From Posidonia oceanica (taxonomy: Eukaryota > Streptophyta > Magnoliopsida > Alismatales > Posidoniaceae), in assembly GCA_037176725.1 (NCBI GenBank), contig JAZBRS010000044.1, positions 4,464,001 through 4,528,000 on the forward strand: DNA of 64,000 bases, given 5' to 3'. The notes below the pieces were generated by a model. It saw nothing but the letters and a program-made list of their open reading frames with translations. It was not told where the DNA came from and did no database searches. The position numbers and the translations under genes are program-made. This document shows, piece after piece, positions 55,151-64,000 of the stretch. Position 1 is the first letter of the stretch. Every line of letters starts with the position of its first letter.

Positions 55151-58100
55151 ATTTTCCATAAGCAGGTGATCCCTTAGGTTCACTTGAGTGGTTAGAGAAT
55201 GATTCCACTATTCGAATGGTTGTGGATTGAAAACTTGACTTTAGCAGTACAAAATAAAATAAAATTCCATGAGCATTTGGAAAAGTTTATAACAAGCACT
55301 AGGGAATTCACGTCGTGCAACTTCAAACAAATTAGAGCGAAGCAGTCGTTTGATGGCAATATACAAATGGTTAACGAGTACTGACAGGATGGCTAGAACA
55401 AGAGGAACAAGATAACTCTTAGACAATTACTTTAAAATTGAAAACATTGCACTTCAAGGCAAAATTAAGTCATAGACTTTAAAATTCAATCTTCAATACA
55501 TTATACCCAACCAGGCTTCCCTAGTTCATTTCTCAACCTTCCGAACTTTAAATTAACACTCAATAAATGGAGGGGTTTGGAAGATGTAAACGAACTTTTA
55601 CAAGAATTGATTTCAAATAATCTTAAAGAAACGGGTCGAATCCTGATGATAAACAAATGCAGCCATCACTTCAGTTGTCAGACTCAGTAAAAGAAAGGAG
55701 AGGTAAGTTTTCCAAAATTTCTGAGTCTGGACATTTTGGAGCTTTAAGAAAGCTCCTTGTTTGGCTGGGAGGAATTAAATTCATCAAATGTGCACCATGG
55801 AATTCAGGAAAGGAAAGCTGCACATATCCATTCCCGTGAATGATTTCCATAGGGTGGGTGCTGATGTGAGTAATTCCAAACCACATCCTGCCAAATGAAA
55901 TGTTTTAGCTACAGTTCAAGTAGTTGGTGGATTGAATGTGGTGCATGCACGACAAGATCAAATTGATTATCAAGAGTCCTATGCTATTTGACTGAACAGT
56001 ACTGGTTAATCATGTTTTTATCCCCTATAACGGAAACTATTTGTTTTGTTGGACATTATTCGATTTTGTCGGATGGATCGGCTAAGTATATCAATTAGAG
56101 AAGCTTATCACGAATTGGGGCTATGCATATATTTTCAACTGGAGGAAAGTTATGATCAATTAGACATGATTTTGGAAAAATGAGATTGTAAATATTGATT
56201 TCCAAATATTTTATCCAAGCACCAGTACTTGAGGTCGTACATCGTGAACCCTAATCAGTACAAGTACTGATATTAGTTTATTTGAAGTAATAAGATTGTG
56301 AAATTAATTTATCTTAGAAACAAACTACTACGAGAACTAATAAAGCTTTAAGCACCCAATTCAAAATCAACCCAGAATAAGTAAAGATGTCCAATCACTT
56401 TTCCAATATGCACAGTGCTATCCTTAACACGGATCTATTGGTGTATGTGAGTATGTCATTCATTTTAACATATACAAAGGCACGTAAATTAATGCTACAA
56501 GGCAGGCTTTGGTGTATTTTAATTGTAAGTGCACGTAAATTGAAACAAAAACGCTGAAACATGACATCGACACCTTACTCAAATATTCCTATAATTAATT
56601 AAGTAGAGGTTTTCAAGTCCAAAAGGTATTTTTGCTTAGATCAAGAATTTAGTTGAGATCCCCTATGTATTTGCTTTCAGTCAATTAAGTAGTTGTTCTA
56701 TGATATTTGTTGTGGCCCTAATCCTTAGAGTAATAGATATCAAGCAAAAGAAAGACAAACACACATGGTACATAGATATTTAGTCGTTTACTCAAAGGAT
56801 TAATTACATCTACAGGTAGTGACAACTCATTTATCATTATATGAGAAAATAATCTTACTGTAAAAGTGATCGATATGACAACTACCAACGGATACCCTCA
56901 TCTTAGAACAAATGGAAAAGAGTATGATACAAATATATCCTCAAATATTATTGTACATGCATAAACAAAAAGAACATCATATATATCATGTGGAATTGGA
57001 TTAAATTAAAGACATCTAACACTTAGCTAGTAATTACCATATGAAAGCGTTGGACTGTCAGACAAGTGGAACGACCATTCATGACATTTATCACCGAGAA
57101 TCCAAAATTCAAAGTTTGATATGACATTAATTATTTGAAATACAGTGGACCCTATTCTGCAGAAATGTTTCTTGGCGTTATATAGTAACTGTTTGTGCAA
57201 TCAGATCCACAGTATCACTGTCTCCATTTTTCCTGTTTCCCCTTTCCTTCATTTGAGAACCCAATAAACCCTTTAGACTGAATAGCAAAGATTTTGCATC
57301 TCATAAATCCATTGTAATGGATTCAATAGAGAGCTGTAAAAAGTATTCTAGATCTCAATGGTGAGGTCAAGAAGACAACTTAAAAGCTAAATCTGATTTC
57401 ACTCCACGACTCAAACGACGACCCAAAAAGAAGAAGATGATGATGAAGAAGTGATCGGCACTAAACAGACATGGCTAGGTTTTTCACATCTATATGTTAA
57501 GCAACAAGTAACACTATGCTTGGAATATGATCCAGAAAGAATGTAAATAATGATCGATGCTCAACTTCTCTACAGCAGTTATATATCCAATCAATTATCT
57601 CTACACATTCTAAATATGATGAAGCATATATTGCAAGTTCAAATGGAGTAGATATGCATACCTGGGTCCTGCCTATCAATGTCTCAACCGAAAGAACTTG
57701 GCCAACGATCGATCGATCACCGAATGCGGCTCTCTGCTTGAAGAACAAGGAGAATGAACATGAAGAAGGAGGGGGAGATGACCAAGGACCCCACTAAAAA
57801 AAGGGCATACCTACACAATAGCAATGGCATGCACTACCCTACCCATCTCTTTTTCTTCGTTTTCAGTATATGTTGGAGGAGAGGAAGATGAAGACAACCG
57901 CGGACAGAAAGAGGCATATCTAGATAACAGTTATGGCTTAGGTTTCCACCACCTATTCTCTTGAGAGTCTTGAGAGACAGACAGAGATAGAGATTTAAAT
58001 GGATGCTATAATAAAGAAAGAGGTAGTGCAGTGTTGCCGCCATCTGCAGGTGCACTGCATGTGTTTTAACTATGAGGAAGTGACATATTTCACAAAAAAA

Positions 58101-58650
58101 ACTATGAGGAAGTGACATTTAAGTAATCTCACTGATGGCAGAAAACACTCGAAGACTTGTCGCTTCTTCCACACCCAGCGAAGAATCCCCAGATCCAAAC
58201 AAATTTGTTTTGAGTTTGATGAGCTGTTCCACTTCAGAGACGTTTTCTTGGACACGAGTTTATGTTGACCATCATTAGTTTTCTCTTATAGCATGTGGGT
58301 TTTGTTTCAAGAGAGATTCTCTTTAAATTTGATGTTGGATTCCATTATATCGATGAATTCAAATATTATATATATAAGGCTCCAATCAAATGAGACACAG
58401 ATCCTTCTTGTTAAATATAGGTACCATTGTATTGAAAGGTTATCCTCTGTTTATTTTTTTAGAAACGATGCATAGACAAGTTATTAGGCGTGCAAACAAA
58501 CCAAGCAGATATGAAAAGGATATTCCTTCTATTATATTTTTATTTGTGTTTAATCTTTGAAATATATATATGGAATATTTCTTCTATATGAAAATTGATT
58601 ATCGTATAAGAAAGGATAATAGTATTAGTGTGATACTTTCAACAAAATTA
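55151..58650. other. Intergenic, 3.5 kb without a recognised gene
   Basis: AT-rich. Small frames (55199-55426, 55657-55886, 57497-57748, 57834-58255) on both strands lack motifs. A GATCGATCGATC word at 57707 and AG-rich stretches near 57740-57780 are composition only. Nothing supportable. Confidence 0.5.
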
Positions 58651-58940
58651 TTGGTGGACCCATGATAAAGTTCCCATTTAAACTCCTCTCCAAGGAAAAG
58701 TAGACTTTATTTTTTTTGTCTAACACTGTTAGCTACTGTTAGAGGTTTATGATGAAAGTACAATAATGCCCCTTACTAATGTAAATTATTGGTGGACCCA
58801 TGATAGAGTCCTATTTAAACTCCTCCCCAAAGAAAAGTAGATTTTATTTTTTTGCCCAACACTATTAGCTTCTATTGGAGGTTTATATTCGTTGCATACG
58901 TGTGTGTAATGAAAGTACAATAATGCCATTCTACTAATGT
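58651..58940. repeat. 138-bp tandem duplication
   Basis: GGTGGACCCATGATA recurs at 58653 and 58791, followed in both by TTTAAACTCCT, AAAAGTAGA, TAGCT(A/T)CT and GAAAGTACAATAATGCC. The second copy has an extra 20 or so bases near its end. It directly precedes the CACTA terminus. Confidence 0.88.
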
Positions 58941-58979
58941 TGTAGTTTGCCAACAGAGATAGTGCATTTCCAAACATCC

Positions 58980-59230
58980 CACTACAAGAAAACTAGGCTT
59001 TAGTCACTGATTTTAGTCACGGACAATAAATCTGTGGCTAATTGATATATTTAGCCACGGAATAGCCACGGGAATAGCTACGGATACATAAGTTTCAATT
59101 AATATAATAAAATATTATTTAGCCATGATCACATGCCGTGGCTAACTATGAAATATCCGTGGCTAAAATTTTTAGTTTAATAGAAACTTGTTTTTGCCAC
59201 AGATTAGCCACAGAATTTGACCGTGGTTAA
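58980..59230. repeat. CACTA left terminus and subterminal array
   Basis: About ten copies of AGCCACGG or its complement in both orientations, interrupted by AT-rich DNA. The terminal CACTACAAGAAAA is canonical. Confidence 0.85.
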
Positions 59231-59427
59231 TATTAAAACATTGAAAATTTAACCACCGCCCCCATTCTCTCTTTCTTTCCTACGAAATCACTCAAAATTT
59301 TCTACGCCACTTTCATTTCCCACTGTCTCTTTCATTTCCTCCCCACGAAGCCCCTAAAATCCCCCTTCCTCCGTTCTCCCTTCTCCTTCTGAGAACACGA
59401 GAAATCTGAGATTGAGGGAGAGAGAAC

Positions 59428-59973
59428 ATGAGAGAGGGAGAGTGGGAGAAGAGGTCGCCGTTCGCCGCCGCCACTCGTCATTACCACTGTGCTGTGGCTA
59501 CTGCCGCCGTCGTCCTTCTTCTTCTGTTGCTGCTGGGAAGAATCCCAGAAGGAACCTTGCTTCTGCCGCCGTCGTCCTTCTTCTTCTTCTTCTGCTGCTG
59601 CCGTCCTCCTTCTTCAGTTGCTGCTGTTCGGTTCCCGTCCCCTTCTTCTGCTGTCAGGATCCTGAGCAATCTTCGTCTTCCTCACCCATTTCCCCTCGGC
59701 GTCACTCGCCCACTGAAACCTAGGGTTTTTCTACCGATGCGAAAAGGTCAAATCGATCCCCCATTTTCCAAGTTTTCTCTGCTATTTGGTACTAATTTCT
59801 CATGCGCTATTGCTAATCCGTGTTTCGTTTCCACGATTTTAACAAAGTTATCGTTTTCTCTTCGCTTCTGTAATCTACGCTTTCTGATTTATATGGATTT
59901 TTTTGTTGGTCATTGGGATCACTTCTTGGTGGTTGAGAATATGTGGGATTTTGAGGCATTTGTTGGGAGATGA
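59428..59973 (+). other. GC-rich leader/exon region of the CACTA element
   Basis: An open frame of 181 codons starts MREGEWEKRSPFAAATRHYH and continues in leucine- and proline-rich low complexity produced by CCGCCGTCGTCCTTCTTCTT repeats (three rounds). AACCTAGGGTTTT near 59721 is typical of plant 5' untranslated regions. I consider it a transcribed leader rather than a real protein, but a first exon cannot be excluded. Confidence 0.35.
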
Positions 59974-61015
59974 GAAGGTGCTTGAGTTGAATGATGTACG
60001 TGAGGAAATTATTGTGGTTCACAAAAGAAGAGTAGTTGTGCAGCTTTACTGATTTGGGTGGATGCTTGTGCTTGACTTGTTTGTTGTTGAAACTTGAATA
60101 TGATGTACTTTTTGGTGTCCAGATTATTATGTGCTTTTGTAAAAGGATTTTTCTAAATTTTATGTGGGAATAACCTTGACTTTTCTACGGTAGTCTGGGG
60201 TGGAAGCTTCATGATTATATTATTACAACCTTTTTAAGCATCTACTGGCAACCTGTTACTCATGTTAGAGCATAAACTTATCTCAGTGTCAATAAACGGT
60301 TGGCAACAATTATATTGCATCACTTTTGGTAGTATAGATTATCATATTTGATGAGAATAGTCCTCTAATTCAAATTCCACATTTATTGCATATACCTTTT
60401 AAATGTGGATTTTGTTGGAGTCTATAAATTAGAGCCAAGCTCCATTTAGAAAAACTTATGAATCCCACAACTAAGGATGATGTAGTTTGAGTCTTTTTTT
60501 CTTCCATTGCCATTTACATTCCTTCTTAATTCCAGTGATGCAACAATTTTTTTGGACTTTCCTTATTACTTTTATTTTTTGTGGGCAATTATGAAGGTGA
60601 GAAAGGACCTAATCACTTTTCTGATCACACACACACTCTCTCTCCTCTTTCTTTCTATTTTCTGTTTGTTTTCTTCCTGTAGGTTCCATTTTAAGAAATT
60701 AGTTTGGAAAGGCTAAAGCAAAATGGCGATCAACTTGCTTACAAAATTGACAATGGCTTGAGAATAATTAAATTTGATTTGGAGAGTAATTTGTAATGTC
60801 TAGTGTTAGATGCTCTACTTATTCTACTGTATCTATCATTTTATGTTCCGCTGTCAACTGTTGATTTTGGGGTTTATAAATATTGTCTAACTTGCATCAA
60901 TTCAATCAGGTTGCTGGAGGAGATGGCATGCTGGTGGGCTACTTGGATTAGTTTCTGATCTCAAACTCACTCGGCCACATAAGTGCACGAAGCTTCATAG
61001 AAAAATTAGGCTGTA
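59974..61015. other. Intron-like interior of the CACTA element
   Basis: About 1 kb of AT-rich DNA with no exon I recognise. Confidence 0.45.
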
Positions 61016-61153
61016 TTGGTAGTGCAATTTTTAGTAGAATCTCTAGATGTGGTGCGGGATGTAGATTGGGTCATTTCTCTTGGAGATGCTTTTTCTGCAC
61101 AATATGAACTGTACGTTGCTGCTGATGGACATTCAACACTTCTTCATCTCTAG
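61016..61153 (+). other. Exon-like open stretch in the CACTA interior, unrecognised
   Basis: One frame reads AVLVVQFLVESLDVVRDVDW then VISLGDAFSAQYELYVAADG and HSTLLHL before TAG, followed by GTATTT. Its composition (acidic and hydrophobic residues in helix-like spacing) is more protein-like than the surroundings. I do not recognise the family; it might be a captured host exon. Confidence 0.3.
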
Positions 61154-61719
61154 GTATTTTTCTTTGTTGCTGATGCAGTTCTTTTCGCATATGTAATGTC
61201 CTTTTGATTTAGTACAAGTTGTGTTTTTGTCAACATATCTACAAGTCTTGCATTGATTTACTTCTCAATCTGTATTTATTTTATATGATCCAAGTCTTCA
61301 AGACATATTTTCAGAGTAAAAAGTATTGCTTCTTCAATGATCACTGCAAATCAAAATAATTACATTTTTATTTAGTACTATTGAACATGTGTAAGATAAT
61401 GTAGTTGATATTGGAATCTTCTGATTTCAAAATAAATCTTTGTTTTCAGTATTTATCTTCAGATTTCATGTATAGTAGTAGTTTGAAAATGATTAACTTG
61501 TGGCGGTTATGTTGATGCATGCATGGCCTTTTTCTTGATGCAACGTGGAATAGGTCTTTCATTGGAAGGTGACTAAAACACAATTGCAATGTCTAGTTCA
61601 GTTTGCTATATGTAAAACCAATTTACATAGAAATCATTTCAGTTGGTAGACATAAAACCAATTTATGTGTATTTACTAGCAAGGATGAAGGATCTAATTC
61701 ATTTAGTTGTTCCATAATA
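61154..61719. other. Interior of the CACTA element, nothing recognised
   Basis: AT-rich, no convincing exon. Confidence 0.45.
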
Positions 61720-62160
61720 GGTAAGGGGAAGAGGGCAATGACCAGGTCTTCTACTTGATCATTTGTAGTAAGGGGAAAGAAGCCAACGTCCAAACTCAGT
61801 GCTGCCCCACATGTTGATGAGCCTCGTGCGTTTAACATATCTCTTTTTTTTATTTCACTAGAATATTATATAACTTTTCGGTTATTGTACTTGTACATAC
61901 TAAAAGTTATCAATGAATAGGTAAAGGAAAGAAGGCAACAACAAAATCTAGTTCTAGACCTCCTATTGCTCCTCATACTGCTGACCCTAGTATGTTTAAC
62001 ATGTCTTTCCTTAGTGTTGATAGAAGAATACATAATTTCTTGATTATTATGTTTGCATATAACGAGCTCTTGATTAACAGGCAAGTAAAAGAGGCCAACA
62101 CCAAATTCCTTTGATCCACCTTTTAACCTAAACGATGATGAACTTGGTGTATTTACATAT
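61720..62160 (+). repeat. Three exon-like repeats in the CACTA gene
   Basis: At about 61770, 61921 and 62083 similar short coding pieces occur: KPTSKLSAAPHVDEPRAFNI, KKATTKSSSRPPIAPHTADP with SMFNMS, and RPTPNSFDPPFNLNDDELG. Each is preceded by an (A)AGG(T/C)AA(G/A) word and followed by AT-rich DNA. They look like a tandemly duplicated small exon. Confidence 0.5.
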
Positions 62161-62199
62161 CATACATCCCATTTTAAACTTTTTCTAAAGAGTATATCA

Positions 62200-63240
62200 T
62201 GTCTTGATTGTTGCAATTATACTTATGTTGCTTTCATCTACTGAATCAGATCAATACACCGAAGCTGATGATGAAATTGCAACTGATGATAAAATGATTA
62301 CTACTAATGATAATATTAGCCTTCCAAATGGTCTATCTACATCGATTGTACCAGCTCCAATTGGTCCTGAACCACTTCCACAAGCTGCATTAGACATGGA
62401 GATCACACAAGCTGCAATTATGCATCAACAACAATGCCAAGGAAAGAGGAAAGATAGAGGACAAGCCATTGGAAGAGACCTTGTTCCACCACATGGACAA
62501 CGGTGGCTAGTACACTAGGATCAGGTTGATGGACAATTGATTGGTGCTTGTGGAACAAAACTGAACAGGAAAATCACACAAGTAGCTAAGATGACTCAAA
62601 CATGGGCACTTCATGTACCATTGACCAAAACAGAACTACCTAGCTACTTGGATAGTTGAGCAATTTTGATGGTGAATAGTCAATCTTTACTTTCATAATC
62701 TAACTTTTTTATGAATTTATTTCTTATATTTCATTGTCTTTTATAGAAACACTTTGAATTGAATGGACACATTAATGCATGGTGATATGTATTTGATAAA
62801 ATGGAGGCAAGCTTGAGATCTTGGAGATATAAAGTAAAAAAAAAACATTACAAACCTTACTTTGAAATGGAGGATCGCAAACTAATGATTGCAAAGGCAA
62901 AAGGAGATAAAAGAATTGATCCATCGTAGTTCCTTCTACAAGTCAAAATTTGGGATGCAGAACACAATCAGGTACTTGATATTTTCAGAATCATTTGGTT
63001 CATTTTTTCTTTGCTATGTTACATACGCGAGTGTCATAAGCGTATCTGAATTGGGATATGAGTAGTCCTTGAGGATGTAAAGTGGAAATTATGTTGTGCA
63101 TAGTTGTTTTCCATATCATAGATTTCATATTTCTCTTACATGTTAAGTTGTATTTTAGCGGAAAAAAGGAAAACAAAATCCAACTAGAATGGAGGTATTA
63201 GAAGCAGCTTATGGGAATATTCCTCTCATGGTAAAATTTA
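62200..63240 (+). pseudogene. Transposase_24-like relic of the CACTA element
   Basis: The open part (62231-62518) reads STESDQYTEADDEIATDDKM, STSIVPAPIGPEPLPQAALD and QCQGKRKDRGQAIGRDLVPP. After a stop it goes on as DQVDGQLIGACGTKLNRKIT and QTWALHVPLTKTELP. A second block gives MEASLRSWRYKVKKKHYKPY and AKAKGDKRIDPS (62800-62930). The last reads RKKGKQNPTRMEVLEAAYGN (63161-63230). These resemble the N-terminal and middle parts of plant Transposase_24 proteins (R.WR..LK..Y, then a K.NR-like block). Several stops and probable introns interrupt it. Confidence 0.55.
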
Positions 63241-63444
63241 CTATCTTACTTTGTTGACTTCTCTATTTAAGCCACGAAGTATAGATTCACGTATGTTTTA
63301 GTTATTGTGGTTCTCTTTTAATAATGTAATGCATTCTTTGGGTGTAAGTATATACAAGTGCATGAGTTTATTGTTATCTCAATTTAAAACTAAATTCCAT
63401 TTTTAGTATCTTTCAATGTGATTCTTATGAGTTTAGTATCATCT

Positions 63445-63735
63445 TCATGAGTTTATTTTTTGTTTAACTTGGAAGTTACACAGCCTTAAACCATCCAAGA
63501 TAGCTCTAAATTCAGTCACCATATTTGTAGTAAGTCCATACAAATTGCAAAAGGAGATAAGCATCCTACCCTTGCAATCTCTTACTATACCACCTCCAGT
63601 TGCCTTCCCAATATTGCCTTTAGCTGCTCCATCCACATTCAACTTAAACACACTAGATAAAGGCTAATCCCAAGAACAAATTCTGATCTTAGGAGAAAAA
63701 ACATCAACATTCCAGATCCCTAACTGATTAGCGTT
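63445..63735 (-). pseudogene. LINE RNase H fragment inserted in the CACTA element
   Basis: The minus strand reads SSVFKLNVDGAAKGNIGKAT, GGGIVRDCKGRMLISFCNLY and MVTEFRAILDGLRLC. This is the RNase H type I start of plant LINEs (KLNVDGA, GGGIVRD, EFRAIL). It is a different subfamily from the LINE at 38437. Both ends are truncated; no poly(A) is attached. Confidence 0.85.
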
Positions 63736-64000
63736 CTGGGAGATTGGGAGGAGACCCATTTTGGTGCTGGTTATTGGGTAGCATCTGATTCAATATTTTC
63801 CATTTAGTTGTGCAGGAAAAGAAGTTTTTTTTTATAAATCTTGTTCAAAAATACATAGAATCGATTTGCTCAGTTTATGATTTCTGTTGATCCTGAAAGA
63901 CCATCTGTTTTTTTTTCCAAGTTAGTAAAAACACAAGAATATGGTTTTCTTGAGTTTCTTGGAAGTTTCATAACATATATACTCTCAAGTCTTTATCATG
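63736..64000. other. Window edge, nothing recognised
   Basis: AT-rich sequence, presumably still inside the CACTA element. Confidence 0.4.

Larger units (their letters stand above)
58980..64000 (+). mobile_element. CACTA transposon, left part (runs off the window)
   Basis: The left terminus CACTACAAGAAAACTAGGC (58980 on) is followed by an array of TAGCCACGG / CCGTGGCTA words up to about 59230. Next come a GC-rich first exon region and a Transposase_24-like relic (62200-63240). This is a different family from the CACTA copies at 1-543 and 9430-14137 (subterminal motif and terminus differ). The right end is beyond the window. A minus-strand LINE fragment (63445-63735) is inserted in it. Confidence 0.75.

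Noticed and set aside
57497..58255. Several minus-strand open frames of 60-94 codons
   Set aside because: No motif, no consistent codon bias, no exon structure.
59481..59669. Minus-strand open frame in the CACTA leader
   Set aside because: Produced by TTC/GCC repeats; no coding evidence.

Overview
The window is AT-rich nuclear DNA from a flowering plant. Evidence: GT-AG introns, plant-only protein families (cinnamoyl-CoA reductase-like, stachyose synthase-like, pentatricopeptide repeat, FAR1) and a dense layer of plant transposons (copia, L1-type LINE, CACTA, MULE, hAT and PIF/Harbinger-type MITEs, tRNA-derived SINEs). Genes are GC-rich at their 5' ends and AT-rich later, which hints at a monocot; I cannot name the species.

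Only three loci look like intact protein-coding genes: a five-exon cinnamoyl-CoA reductase-like gene (4408-6707, +), a single-exon FHA-domain gene (37262-38194, -) and a single-exon gene for a small cysteine-rich plant protein (54408-54842, -). A possible 43-residue small gene lies at 18425-18556 (-). Everything else recognisable is a transposon, a repeat or a gene relic: two CCR-like relics in the same orientation as the intact copy (17232-17935, 43641-43925), a stachyose-synthase-like pseudogene (31396-34508), and a PPR fragment inside a small TIR element (8321-9313).

Layout. 1-960: right end of a CACTA element and a Tourist-like MITE. 960-4200: tandem duplication, SINE-like tail, otherwise empty. 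4200-6710: CCR-like gene. 7548-9316: a hAT-like MITE and the PPR-carrying element. 9430-14137: second, longer copy of the same CACTA family. 15985-18560: FAR1 relic, CCR relic, duplicated segment, small ORF. 20080-26945: degraded copia element with a solo LTR nested in its 5' LTR and an internal inversion of the reverse-transcriptase block. 27990-29220: three SINE-like units and a truncated LINE. 31396-35003: stachyose-synthase pseudogene bordered by a hAT-like MITE. 37262-38194: FHA gene. 38437-42500: LINE (-) followed by an LTR-like repeat. 43641-51700: CCR relic, tandem arrays, a FAR1/MULE transposase relic (+) facing a Ulp1-like protease gene (-). 52300-53350: second, oppositely oriented copy of the LTR-like repeat. 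54408-55150: cysteine-rich gene and duplicated upstream segment. 58980-64000: left part of another CACTA family, carrying a LINE RNase H fragment.

The genes do not form an operon or pathway. The main logic is genomic: one CCR-like gene with scattered decayed copies, embedded in nested mobile elements. The most system-like unit is the MULE-type transposase next to a convergent Ulp1-like protease with tandem-repeat arrays around them.
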